Source: Chthoniobacter flavus Ellin428
GTDB lineage: Bacteria; Verrucomicrobiota; Verrucomicrobiia; Chthoniobacterales; Chthoniobacteraceae
Reading direction: 5' to 3'
Assembly: GCF_000173075.1 (NCBI RefSeq)
Contig: NZ_ABVL01000015.1
Coordinates: forward strand, 1-64,000
Length of the DNA stretch: 64,000 bases
This document shows, one piece after another, positions 55,459 to 64,000 of this stretch (positions are counted from its first letter, which is position 1; each line of letters starts with the position of its first letter). Made by a program: the position numbers and the translations under genes. The notes under the pieces are model-generated. The model searched no databases, was not told the DNA's origin, and saw only the letters and a list, made by a program, of their open reading frames with translations.

Positions 55459-55677
55459 GGGCAAAGGAACGGGTGGAGAATCGAGCAAACCCTCCAGGCA
55501 ACGGAGGGTTGCAGCTTTCTCTCAGCTTCCCACCGAGATGCACTCAAATTCTTAGCAAGAACGGAGGCGATTCGGAGACCAATGTCGCGCCACCCAAATA
55601 CGGCAAATAAGAGGCGGAACACCGCAGTGCTCCAAGACGCTGTCGCATCCTTCCGAATCCAAGCTAATATCCTTGGC

Positions 55678-55895
55678 GATTGTGAAATAACCCGCGCTCC
55701 CTCTTTGCGTGTCATTCTTGCTGAGCGGAGTGGAAGGAGTGTAACGACTGGAACGCAGTCGAAGAACCCCGCCGCTTTACCAGAAACAATCGCCGGTGGA
55801 GCGACGGGGTTCTTCGACTCCGCGCCCCGCCACCTCACCACCGGGGCGCTCCGCTCAGAATGACACGCGAAAGGAAACGGTTTTATTTCACAGTC
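55678..55895. repeat. MITE-like 218-bp palindromic element
   Basis: Outer arms TGTGAAATAA (55681-55690) and TTATTTCACA (to 55892) enclose inner arms GCGTGTCATTC and GAATGACACGC, and further inward the complementary blocks AGTCGAAGAACCCCG and CGGGGTTCTTCGACT. The whole can fold into one long hairpin with no coding capacity. The stretch 55459-55677 before it holds no gene. It may be a nonautonomous mobile element, and it sits between the stop of the upstream gene and the sulfatase array. Confidence 0.65.
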
Positions 55896-55897
55896 TC

Positions 55898-58800
55898 TTA
55901 GGGCTTTGCGCCCATCGCTACTGCCTTCGGCGCTTTGCGCACCTTCAACAGCACCGGGAAGCTCGATTCCAATCCTTCGATGCTCTCATTCGCGCCGGCG
56001 TTGCCGGTCACGACTTGAATGAGGCGATCCTGCTCGGGCACCCATTTCGCGCAGCTCAGGAAAACCTCGCGCTCGTTTTCGTTCGCGCGAATCTGCACGC
56101 CGTTCAGGCCGATGCTATCCACGATCACTCCATGCGGGAGGTTTTCGACATCGAGGGCAATGATCGCTTCATTGCCGTGGCGATCGACGCGCAGCCAGGC
56201 CGAGACGCGATCTCCCGGCGCAAGCGTCAACTCGTACGGCTTGGCCGGCACGGTCTTGCCGTCACCAGCCGGCTTGCCCGCGACATCCGGTTCGATAAAG
56301 AGCACCTGCCTGGCCGGCGCGACCACGGAAATCGGATCCAGTCCGAGCACCGGTTTGCTCGTCTCTTTGCCATTCACCATCGCGGTGGCGGACAGCTTCA
56401 TCTTGCTGAAATCGGCCGCACCTTGCTTCGCCCCTGGCAATGCATAAATGGACCCCGTGGCGCTGAGATGCCCAGCCTGTACCACAACCGGGGTCGTCAC
56501 ATAGAAACCGTCCGGCACATTGCTCACATCCACGCGCACGTCCCCTTCCCAATCGTCCTTGCGGTCGACTTTCACCACGAATTGCTCACCGCTGCCCACG
56601 GGAATGTTCATCGCCCCTTTGCTCGCCAGCGCAACCGTGAAATCCGGCTCCGGCGGCCGCACGATGAGTCGATAGGTGAACCGCTCGCCGCTCCAGCCAC
56701 GAGTGTCCGTCACACGCACGATGTAGCGCCCTTTCGCCGGCGCGGTGAAGAGCAGCCGCGAATCCTTCCCAAGCTCCCGCTCGCCGTCATCGTCATTCGC
56801 ATAATTCAACGTAAATACCGGCAGCCCGTTCTGCACGATCTTCGAGCCGATCGGCTTCGGCTCCACGACGTAGCATGGCTCGTCGAGCCCGTGACCCGCG
56901 CCGCTGGTATCGAAATAGGCGCGGCGCACGTTATTGCGGGTGTAGAAGACCATGTCCGCATCCGGCCCGCGCGCCAGGCGACTGATCTTCACGATCTCGC
57001 CGTTGAAATACATGTAATCGTTCAGCTCCATCTCCGCGAATTGCCCGAGTCGAATGCCCGCCGAACTCGCATCCGCACTGCGCAAGGTGAGCCACGAATC
57101 CTTCGTCGCCTGCAGTAACATCCGCGGCACCGGTTCACCCTTCGTATCGAGCACTTCGATCTTGGTATCCGCGGGCGAGCCGAGCATGGCGGCGCGCGTC
57201 TCGATCACCAGTTGCTGCCCCTTCTCCGCCTCGAAACTATAAAGATCCGCGTCCGGCGTATCCGGCTGGTCTTTGACATAAAGCCGGCCATTGACCGAAG
57301 CGGGAATCGTAATCGGCTGCGCATGGCCTGGCGTATCATTCGGCTCCTGCTCCAGGATCTCCGGCATCGTGCTGGCCAGCACCCGCATGCTCACCCGGCT
57401 GCGATACGCGTCCGTGTCCAGCGGCAGCTTGACCTCGCCATCCGCGCCGGCCTTCACCTTCATCGTTTCGCCGGCGAGGTTGTAGCCCACGAGATGGATC
57501 GTCGCGTCGGAATTTGCCGGCACCGACAGCGGCCACCAACCAGTGACGTACGGGAGTACGCCCGCGGTCAGCCGATAAATATGCGCCGGCGAACCCTCCA
57601 GCGTGATCTCCAAAACGCGCACGGTGTATTCGCCATCGTGCGGCGCCGTGAAGGCGAGGAAAGGATCCGCGCCGCTATCGAGACCGTTGTTCGCCGCCAC
57701 GAGCTTGTGCTCGTCGTCCAGAATCTCGAGACGCGGGGTCTGCATCTTCGATTCGAGCCGCTTGGCCGCGAGATCGAAGATCACCGTCTCGCCTTTCTTT
57801 GCGTGGAAGCGATAATTGTCCTGCTGCCCTGTCCCGGCCAGCGTACCCCACACATTGATCGGCAGCTTGTCCAGCGTCACCGATTCCTGCGCGGCCGGCG
57901 CCACGATCTGCGGCAGATAATCCACGAAGAGCTTCTGCTTCGCCGATTCCCCCGTCGCGGTGATCACACTCATTTCGACCGGCGAGCGTGGCACCTTGGC
58001 CTCCGCGGTGATCGTCAATTCCGCGCCCATGCCCTTTTCATCCTGGGCCACCGTCGCGCTCAATCCCGCGACGCTGAATTTCACCTCCTTGATGCCGGCC
58101 AGGTTCTTGCCGCGCAGCTTCACCTTCGTCGTCGTGCCGCTCTGCACGCCACGCGGCTCCAGCAGCGCGATTTCCGGAACCGGCGGCATGGCCGGTTTCG
58201 CCGGTTTGGCCATCGCCGCCGTGACCATCGGCTTCGGCGCCTTGGCCGGCTTGCCCGTGGTGGAATTGTAAAACGCCAGCGAACCATCGAGACGCCCGAG
58301 CGCGAGTATTCCGCCATCGAGCAAGGTCAATCCCGGCGACCAATCCGGCTGCGTCTCGAGCAGAAGCTGCTCCGTTACGTCCGCGGCATTCCACACTTTC
58401 ACCGTGCGATCCGCTGCCGTGGAGACGAGCTGTTTGCCATCCGGCGAATACGCCAGATTCAAAATCGCCCCTTCATGCGCGAAGCGCGTGTAGAGTAGCG
58501 GATTGCTCCCCTCCTCCGCCTGGTCGCTCACCTTCCACACACGAATACGGTTGTCCGCGCCGCCGGCCACCAGCGTCTTGCCATCCGGGGAAAAAGCCAC
58601 GGCCGACTGCTCTTTCAGCGGCTGCGAAAGCGTGTCGAGGCGCTTGCCCTCGGCCATGTCCCACAACTTCACCGTGCGATCCACGCTCGCGCTGGCCAGC
58701 ACCTTGCCATCCGGGCGGAAGCTCAGCGCATTCACCCCGCCGTTGTGCCCGGTCAGCGTGCGGATCTCCTTCCCATCGGCCACGTTCCAAAGCTTGATCT

Positions 58801-59584
58801 TCTGATCGTAACTCCCGGTCGCCAGCGTCTGGCCATCGGGCGAAAGCGCCAGCGCATAGAGGGCGTCTTTGTGCCCTTCGAATTTGTGGACCAGCGAACC
58901 GTCGGCGACCTTCCACTGATAGGCGATACCGCCGATGCCCGGATCGCCCGCCGCGGCGAAGAGCATCGAGCCATCCTTCGAAAAGCGCAGCGCATTCACC
59001 TTGCCCTCCACCCCTTCGATCGTCCGCACCGGTTCGCGAGTCGTAGCATCGAGCAACTGCACCGTCGCATACGTTCCCACCGCGATCACCTTGGCCTGCG
59101 GCGAAAAGGCCAGCGCCTGGATCGCTTTCTTATGCGCAGCCTTCGGCGCAATCTTCGGCAGGGTCGCCAGCACGTCCGCGAGCTTCATCGGCGCGACGGG
59201 CGGCTGCGCCCCGGCATCGATCCATTGGCGAATGAGCGCGATCTCCTCCGGCTTGAGATGCTCCTTCTTCCCCGGCGGCATGAATTTGTTCTTCCCCTCC
59301 TTGCCACTGCGCCCCTCGATGAATTTCACCAGCAGCGAATCCTGCGCTTTCCCCGGTTCGATCACCTTCCCCGCCTTGCCGCCTTTGATCAGGTCCTGAT
59401 ACGTCTCCAGGCTGAAGTCGCCATCCGCGTCGTCACCCCCGTGGCAATCCACGCAACGCTCCTGGAAAATAGGCGCGACCTTGGCCGCATAATCCACCGC
59501 CTCCGCCGCACGCAGCGTGGAACTTGGCCCCGCCACGGCCATAGCGAGCGAAAGGGAGACGAAAAACGGCAGCGGTTGCTTCAT
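55898..59584 (-). CDS. Secreted cytochrome c/WD40/pre-peptidase giant protein
   Basis: The 1228-residue protein starts at ATG 59584 with a signal peptide. A planctomycete-type cytochrome C domain carries CVDCHGG (C44, C47, H48) and FMPPGKK (M102). Seven or so WD40 repeats span about 140-440 (SPDGQTLATGSYDQKIKLWN; DRTVKLWDMAEG). The rest is beta-rich with pre-peptidase C-terminal domains (DNYRFHAKKGETVIFDLAAK; DADLYSFEAEKGQQLVIET). It combines in one intact protein the modules that are separate and frameshifted at 24647-31069. Its role is not known; it heads the sulfatase region on the same strand. Confidence 0.87.
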   Translation of the reverse strand: MKQPLPFFVSLSLAMAVAGPSSTLRAAEAVDYAAKVAPIFQERCVDCHGGDDADGDFSLETYQDLIKGGKAGKVIEPGKAQDSLLVKFIEGRSGKEGKNKFMPPGKKEHLKPEEIALIRQWIDAGAQPPVAPMKLADVLATLPKIAPKAAHKKAIQALAFSPQAKVIAVGTYATVQLLDATTREPVRTIEGVEGKVNALRFSKDGSMLFAAAGDPGIGGIAYQWKVADGSLVHKFEGHKDALYALALSPDGQTLATGSYDQKIKLWNVADGKEIRTLTGHNGGVNALSFRPDGKVLASASVDRTVKLWDMAEGKRLDTLSQPLKEQSAVAFSPDGKTLVAGGADNRIRVWKVSDQAEEGSNPLLYTRFAHEGAILNLAYSPDGKQLVSTAADRTVKVWNAADVTEQLLLETQPDWSPGLTLLDGGILALGRLDGSLAFYNSTTGKPAKAPKPMVTAAMAKPAKPAMPPVPEIALLEPRGVQSGTTTKVKLRGKNLAGIKEVKFSVAGLSATVAQDEKGMGAELTITAEAKVPRSPVEMSVITATGESAKQKLFVDYLPQIVAPAAQESVTLDKLPINVWGTLAGTGQQDNYRFHAKKGETVIFDLAAKRLESKMQTPRLEILDDEHKLVAANNGLDSGADPFLAFTAPHDGEYTVRVLEITLEGSPAHIYRLTAGVLPYVTGWWPLSVPANSDATIHLVGYNLAGETMKVKAGADGEVKLPLDTDAYRSRVSMRVLASTMPEILEQEPNDTPGHAQPITIPASVNGRLYVKDQPDTPDADLYSFEAEKGQQLVIETRAAMLGSPADTKIEVLDTKGEPVPRMLLQATKDSWLTLRSADASSAGIRLGQFAEMELNDYMYFNGEIVKISRLARGPDADMVFYTRNNVRRAYFDTSGAGHGLDEPCYVVEPKPIGSKIVQNGLPVFTLNYANDDDGERELGKDSRLLFTAPAKGRYIVRVTDTRGWSGERFTYRLIVRPPEPDFTVALASKGAMNIPVGSGEQFVVKVDRKDDWEGDVRVDVSNVPDGFYVTTPVVVQAGHLSATGSIYALPGAKQGAADFSKMKLSATAMVNGKETSKPVLGLDPISVVAPARQVLFIEPDVAGKPAGDGKTVPAKPYELTLAPGDRVSAWLRVDRHGNEAIIALDVENLPHGVIVDSIGLNGVQIRANENEREVFLSCAKWVPEQDRLIQVVTGNAGANESIEGLESSFPVLLKVRKAPKAVAMGAKP

Positions 59585-59756
59585 GGGGAACGAAATGAGG
59601 GAATCGGTGGAGTAAACTCGTTCCCGGGGTAATTTGCACTTACGAGGTTGCGTAAGGGCCAGCAGCTCAGCCGCTCTCCCGGCACGTCACGCCAGGACTC
59701 GGCTGCCTTTCGATCCGACGGTTTTCTCCTTCGCACCAGAGTATCTGGCGGTTAGC

Positions 59757-60596
59757 ATGTGGTCCGTGGAGCGGTCCCCCGTCATTATCGTGTGCCTGCT
59801 GTTCGTGCTGCTGTCCGCCTGTAAGCCGAAGGAGTGGACTTCCCCGTCCCGAACCACGCCGAATGTCCTCGCGGCCACACCCATCTGGGTGAATGTGCTC
59901 GTCACGTCGCGAACGAACAATTTCCAGGCTCCCGAAAATTTCGTGTTTGAGCAACGTTTCGCCACGCTCTCGGGTCACATCTCTACCTACACCGAGAAGG
60001 ATCTTCTCTTCACTCTCACGCCGAGGGGCAATGGGGATCACACGATCAGCATCGCCGCGACCCTCCGCGAAAATACCGCCCCGGTAACCGATATCCCTGA
60101 AATCACGGTGGTGGATGGACGGGAGACCGTGCATCAAGTCGGTCGATATCGGTTCACCTTCCTCGCCACCACGGACCCGAGGTTTTTTCCCATCATCGAA
60201 CCTGAAACGCCTGATTACTCCCGAATCGATGGGAACTATTCGGAGCCCCCGCCCCGACGCGGCGTCACCAGCCTGCTTCTTCACCGAGGCCGTGTGACCG
60301 TAAAGGGCGGGTGGGCAGACCGAGGTCGTTACACCATTCACGATGAAAGCGTGCTCCTTAGCTTTGGAGGGGCGAATCTCAACCTGACCCATGTGGTGGT
60401 TGACGATGTTCACGTCCTCCTGGATAAGGAGTCAGATTTCGGAAGATACTTCGTCCGCATTCCCAAGGAATTGGAAGGAGATCAGGACTGGTGGGAGAAA
60501 CTGCTCAAAGCTCACCCGCAATTCGCCAAGGCGTTGCCACATAGTAGAGCTGGTTTCCCCGATCGAAGCCCGACACCCCCGACATTCGTCCCCTAG
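59757..60596 (+). CDS. Lipoprotein of unknown function
   Basis: The protein has 279 residues from ATG 59757 (chosen because it places a lipoprotein signal at the N-terminus). Hydrophobic VIIVCLLFVLLSAC ends in the lipobox LSAC (C22). The mature part is mixed alpha/beta with IPEITVVDGRETVHQVGRYR and VLLSFGGANLNLTHVVVDDV. The C-terminus LLKAHPQFAKALPH is followed by an unlikely-looking extension; a second copy of this end at 60736-60771 stops after LPH. I do not recognise the family. Confidence 0.65.
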   Translation: MWSVERSPVIIVCLLFVLLSACKPKEWTSPSRTTPNVLAATPIWVNVLVTSRTNNFQAPENFVFEQRFATLSGHISTYTEKDLLFTLTPRGNGDHTISIAATLRENTAPVTDIPEITVVDGRETVHQVGRYRFTFLATTDPRFFPIIEPETPDYSRIDGNYSEPPPRRGVTSLLLHRGRVTVKGGWADRGRYTIHDESVLLSFGGANLNLTHVVVDDVHVLLDKESDFGRYFVRIPKELEGDQDWWEKLLKAHPQFAKALPHSRAGFPDRSPTPPTFVP

Positions 60597-60735
60597 AGGC
60601 CGTTAGGCATTTTCGATTTCCGAAGCACTCGGCAACTCGAGACTGTCGTCCGGCAAGCGGAAGGCCGTCCAGCGATGGACGCTCTCGCACGACGCATGCG
60701 CCGCAACAGCACAACGCGGAAAATCCTGGTGCTAA

Positions 60736-60771
60736 GCTCACCCGCAATTCGTCAACGAACTCCCACACTGA
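60736..60771 (+). pseudogene. Vestige of a second copy of the lipoprotein 3' end
   Basis: It encodes AHPQFVNELPH and a TGA stop. The first 16 bases (GCTCACCCGCAATTCG) match 60510-60525 in the lipoprotein gene. It suggests a duplication with loss, or a recombination that displaced the original gene end. The rest of 60597-60891 holds no gene. Confidence 0.4.
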
Positions 60772-60891
60772 CCCTGATGTGTTCACAAATCCGAGGAACC
60801 GAGATCGAGCATCCGCGGCGAACTTGTTGAAAATAATTCGTTAAATCGGCCGGCTATCGGCAGTGATGTAGTGACGGCTCATCACCTTACC

Positions 60892-61443
60892 ATGGAACCG
60901 GCCAAAAACATGCTTGCATCGCGCGATCCGCATGAGGATTTCCTCCGGTTGTTCACGCACCATGAACCGGGACTGCGGGCATTTGTGCATGCCTGTCTGC
61001 CTCGGGCAGCGGATGTCGATGAAGTGATGCAGGAGATCAGCCTGGTGGCGTGGCGAAAGTTTTCCACGCTCACGGAGGCGGCACAGTTTCCGCGCTGGGC
61101 TTGTTTGATCGCACGGTATGAGATCCTGACGTTTCGCCGCGCCCATGCGCGCGATCGACTGGTGCTGGATGAAGATATCATGGAGAAACTCGCGGAAGAG
61201 GGCGCGGAGGAAATGCCGGTCCGACATGCGCAGCTTGCCGCGCTGGACGATTGCGTCGCGAAGCTGCCGCGCGACCGGGGCGAACTGGTGCTCGCAGCGT
61301 ATGCGCCGGAACACTCGATAAAGTCCCTCGCGGGGCGGATGGGCCGCACGGAAGCATCGCTGTACCAACTGCTCGCCCGCATCCGCCAGGAGCTGTTACG
61401 GTGCGTTGAACGCACACTTGCGCAGGAGGCGCAGACGCCATGA
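60892..61443 (+). CDS. ECF sigma factor, Rhodopirellula/Verrucomicrobium type
   Basis: The protein has 183 residues from ATG 60892; a GTG at 60871 is possible. Region 2 is FLRLFTHHEPGLRAFVHACL with VDEVMQEISLVAWRKF and WACLIARYEILTFRR; region 4 is LVLAAYAPEHSIKSLAGRMG and ASLYQLLARIRQELLRCVER. It directs RNA polymerase to promoters for its own partner genes in such systems. The stop overlaps the FecR start by 4 bp (ATGA). The pattern matches the sigma-70 subfamily common in these phyla. Confidence 0.9.
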   Translation: MEPAKNMLASRDPHEDFLRLFTHHEPGLRAFVHACLPRAADVDEVMQEISLVAWRKFSTLTEAAQFPRWACLIARYEILTFRRAHARDRLVLDEDIMEKLAEEGAEEMPVRHAQLAALDDCVAKLPRDRGELVLAAYAPEHSIKSLAGRMGRTEASLYQLLARIRQELLRCVERTLAQEAQTP

Positions 61444-62753
61444 CCCGGGACGAACTCGATCTGCTCCATGGCTACCTCGATGGCACGCTTGCCGAGGACG
61501 ACTTCAGGCAATTGCAGAAGCTGCTGCGGGGAAACTTCGAAGCGCGGCGAATGCTGCGCGATCTCTCCACCGTGAATGCGAAGCTGCAGGAACTCGCGGC
61601 GATTAATCCCGTAACGCTGAAGCTTCTCTCTCCGCCTCACCCTGGCGGCGTGCGGCGTTCCCATTGGCTCGAGTGGGGGGCACCGCGCCGGTGGGCGGCT
61701 GCGGCCCTGGTGCTGCTAGCCGGCATCGGAATCTGGTTCGCGACCCGTCCGACAGAGCGTTCGACGGCGGTGGAAGTCGAGATCGTGCAACCTGGCAATG
61801 CCGGCCTCGCATCGCCCAATGTGGCTTTGCAGGAGCATACGAAAGTGAAGGTCCACTCCTTGGATGTGCGCAGTGGCGAGGTGCATCTGCGTCTGCCGTC
61901 CGACGTGAACCTGGTAATGTCCGGTCCGGCGGAACTTCGCTTTGTGAATGCGATGCACGCCCGTGTTTTGCACGGCAAGGTGACGGTGGATGTGGGCGAG
62001 CATGGCAAAGGATTCGTCCTCGATACCCCGGTGACGCGGATCGTGGACCTGGGCACCCGGTTCGGAGTCGAGGCGAAGCCCGATGGACTTACGGATGTCA
62101 TGGTCCTCAAAGGCCGGGTCGAGTTGTTCAACCCCCGAAAACCGCAGCACGCTGCCGCGCTGGAGGAGGGTGAAGCGGTGCGGGTGGACGCGGCCCAGTC
62201 TCTCGCGCGCATCGTCAATATCACAGGCAGCCTGAAACCTGGCGAGTGGTCCACGCACCTGCCGCCGGCAGACTGCAACATTGTCTCGGTGAGTGACGAC
62301 TTCGGTGCGAGCGAGGGCTACCATTTCTATCGCACCGTGCCGCATGGATTGCGTCCCGGGGCCATGGTTTATACCAATCGCCGATACATCTGGGCCGCAG
62401 CCGGCGGGCAGGAATTTCCCGCATCGTTACTGAACGCCGACGTCGTGCAGACGTTTTTCGGTGATCTCAAGCTGCCGTCCTACGCGATCGAGATCGTGGT
62501 AGCGCGGCCGGTGGAGTTGTTTGTACTGATGCCGCGGCGAGGCATTCCCCAGCCGTGGCTAACCGAGAATTTCACTCGCACTGGCGAGGAACTTTTTCTG
62601 GACGAACTCAATCCGGCGTCGCCTCCGCATGTATCCTTTGAGGTGTGGAAGCGCACCGTGCCGCAGGCCGGCAAGATCACGCTTGGCCCGGCCAACCGCA
62701 CAGCCGACGGCAGGCCGTGCGGCATGTACGGCCTCGCCGCGAAGGCGTTGTGA
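61440..62753 (+). CDS. FecR-domain anti-sigma protein
   Basis: The 437-residue protein has a cytoplasmic N-terminus (LDLLHGYLDGTLAEDDFRQL, an anti-sigma-type segment), one membrane helix (about 84-101, RWAAAALVLLAGIGIWFA), then the FecR domain (LVMSGPAELRFVNAMHARVL and FVLDTPVTRIVDLGTRFGVE, about 150-240), and a C-terminal beta-rich extracytoplasmic domain (VSDDFGASEGYHFYRTVP) as seen in Verrucomicrobiota/Planctomycetes relatives. It probably holds the sigma factor inactive until a signal arrives outside. It is coupled to the sigma gene. Confidence 0.88.
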   Translation: MTRDELDLLHGYLDGTLAEDDFRQLQKLLRGNFEARRMLRDLSTVNAKLQELAAINPVTLKLLSPPHPGGVRRSHWLEWGAPRRWAAAALVLLAGIGIWFATRPTERSTAVEVEIVQPGNAGLASPNVALQEHTKVKVHSLDVRSGEVHLRLPSDVNLVMSGPAELRFVNAMHARVLHGKVTVDVGEHGKGFVLDTPVTRIVDLGTRFGVEAKPDGLTDVMVLKGRVELFNPRKPQHAAALEEGEAVRVDAAQSLARIVNITGSLKPGEWSTHLPPADCNIVSVSDDFGASEGYHFYRTVPHGLRPGAMVYTNRRYIWAAAGGQEFPASLLNADVVQTFFGDLKLPSYAIEIVVARPVELFVLMPRRGIPQPWLTENFTRTGEELFLDELNPASPPHVSFEVWKRTVPQAGKITLGPANRTADGRPCGMYGLAAKAL

Positions 62754-62764
62754 ACCTGAATTTC

Positions 62765-64000
62765 ATGAAATCCCTCCATCGTCTCATCCGATCGTCGGCG
62801 CTCGCGCTGCTGACATGTTGTTCGCTCGCGACCTTCGCTCAGACCACTGAACCGCCACTCGCGCGGTCCGCACAAAGCGGACGGTGGTCCGACCCCACGA
62901 CTTGGGAGGAGGAAAAGGTGCCGCAAGCCGGTGCGAAGGTGCAGATTCGGGGCGGGCACCGAGTCGTCTACGATGTGGATTCCAGGCAGGCCATGCGCAC
63001 GGTTTTTGTGGCCGGAACCCTGACCTTTGCGAGTGATCGCGACACTTGCCTCGAAGTTGGTTTGCTCAAAATTCAACCAGGAAACAACACGACTGAAGAT
63101 GGCTTTGACTGCGACGCGCACCTTCCGGAGGTGGACCCGTCGCAGCCAAAGCCGGCCCTGGAAGTCGGCACCGCAGAACATCCAATCGATGCCAACCACA
63201 CAGCGTTGATCCGCCTGGTGTATTTCGAGGGCATGGACAAGGAGTCCTGCCCCGCGATCGTGGATTGCGGGGGGCGGATGGAGTTTCATGGTGCGGAGTT
63301 GAATCACACCTGGGTGAAGCTCGGGGCGCCCGCGAAGGTGGGCGATACGGTCATCACGCTGGCGGAATCCGTCACCGGCTGGCGCGTTGGCGATCGCGTT
63401 TTTCTCACCGCGACGACGCGGCAGAGCAAGGAATACAAAACATTCCGCCCGACGGTGCGCGATAACACCCAGACCGAGGAACGCCTCGTCCGCGCAGTGA
63501 ACGGGACGACGCTCACGCTCGATCAACCGCTCGCATTCGAGCACATCGCCGACGGCGCGTATCGCGGCGAGGTGGCGAATCTCAGCCGCAACGTCATCGT
63601 CGAATCCGCCGATCCGGCAAAGGCGCGCGGGCACACGATGTATCATCGCGGCTCGGCGGGCGCGATCAGCTACACGGAGTTTCGGCACCTCGGAAAGGAA
63701 GGCGTGCTCGGGCGTTACAGCATTCATTTTCACCTCTGCCGCGACACCATGCGGGGCGCGTCGGTCATCGGCGCGAGCATCTGGGACAGCGGCAATCGTT
63801 GGATCACGATTCACGGCACGGACTATCTCATTGTGCGCGATTGCGTCGGCTATCAGAGCATCGGGCACGGGTTCTTTTTGGAAGACGGCACGGAGGTTTT
63901 CAATGTGCTCGATCACAACCTGGCAGTGCAGGCCTGCGCCGGGAAACCTCTTCCGAAACAAGTCCTGCCCTTCGATCACAATGATGGCGCGGGGTTTTGG
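62765..64000 (+). CDS. Secreted G8-domain/parallel beta-helix protein (3' end outside window)
   Basis: An open frame of 412 residues runs from ATG 62765 to the right edge. It has a signal peptide (SSALALLTCCSLATFAQ). The G8 domain starts RSAQSGRWSDPTTWEEEKVP, then AKVQIRGGHRVVYDVDS, the hallmark of G8 domains of CEMIP/PKHD1-like proteins, which bind or cleave polysaccharides such as hyaluronan. Beta-helix coils follow (GRYSIHFHLCRDTMRGAS, RWITIHGTDYLIVRDCV, IGHGFFLEDGTE). The HFH and HGFFLEDG segments are conserved in this group. It follows the FecR gene by 11 bp, so it is probably the controlled output of the sigma/FecR pair. Confidence 0.85.
   Translation, partial: MKSLHRLIRSSALALLTCCSLATFAQTTEPPLARSAQSGRWSDPTTWEEEKVPQAGAKVQIRGGHRVVYDVDSRQAMRTVFVAGTLTFASDRDTCLEVGLLKIQPGNNTTEDGFDCDAHLPEVDPSQPKPALEVGTAEHPIDANHTALIRLVYFEGMDKESCPAIVDCGGRMEFHGAELNHTWVKLGAPAKVGDTVITLAESVTGWRVGDRVFLTATTRQSKEYKTFRPTVRDNTQTEERLVRAVNGTTLTLDQPLAFEHIADGAYRGEVANLSRNVIVESADPAKARGHTMYHRGSAGAISYTEFRHLGKEGVLGRYSIHFHLCRDTMRGASVIGASIWDSGNRWITIHGTDYLIVRDCVGYQSIGHGFFLEDGTEVFNVLDHNLAVQACAGKPLPKQVLPFDHNDGAGFW

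Overview
The window most resembles the chromosome of a Verrucomicrobiota bacterium, of the Chthoniobacter/Opitutus type. The grounds are NLGQLK-type repeats in a secreted protein, DUF1501 / DUF1549-DUF1553 / c-type cytochrome-WD40 gene sets, a dense sulfatase array, an ECF sigma factor of the Rhodopirellula/Verrucomicrobium type followed by a FecR gene and a G8 beta-helix protein, and several dispersed palindromic repeats. No rRNA or taxonomic marker is present, so this placement is inference.

Region 1 (1-11.4 kb): the tail of a probable IS66-type transposase, then three minus-strand genes: a secreted protein of unknown function (8854-11337), a giant secreted RHS/YD-repeat protein (941-8830) and a small DUF4240-like protein (399-944) whose start codon overlaps the RHS stop. 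The last 243 residues of the RHS protein resemble a GIY-YIG nuclease, so the last two genes look like a polymorphic toxin and its immunity protein. Short heptamer repeats inside the RHS gene could switch the toxin tip in and out of frame.

Region 2 (12-21.9 kb): a rearranged array of TPR/SPINDLY-type O-GlcNAc transferase (OGT-like) and FkbM methyltransferase genes. One intact OGT and one intact FkbM gene sit among truncated copies, two identical inverted 1338-bp IS5-family elements and a second 887-bp IS5-type element. The junctions show that the segment between the two 1338-bp elements has been inverted; undoing this restores a head-to-tail array. The array abuts a tRNA-Leu gene with an integrase relic on its other side.

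Region 3 (21.9-32.8 kb): two DUF1501 gene sets. The second (32804 to 24647, minus strand) runs small protein, DUF1501, pre-peptidase-domain protein, Ig-like/DUF1549/DUF1553 protein, cytochrome/WD40 protein. Three of these genes each contain one single-base frameshift.

Region 4 (33-43.2 kb): a FixL/FixJ-like two-component pair diverging from a small secreted peptide, an AspT/YidE-type membrane transporter (frameshifted) and 6-phosphofructokinase; then a hypothetical gene, a quinone-oxidoreductase-type gene and three type IV pilin-like (PilV/PilW/PilX) genes.

Region 5 (43.2-59.6 kb, minus strand): a cytochrome c/WD40/pre-peptidase giant, six tightly packed Cys-type sulfatases, lipB and a DUF6259 (glycosidase-like) protein. 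This is probably a sulfated-polysaccharide degradation locus.

Region 6 (59.7-64 kb, plus strand): a lipoprotein, then ECF sigma factor, FecR-type anti-sigma protein and a G8-domain beta-helix protein that runs off the window.
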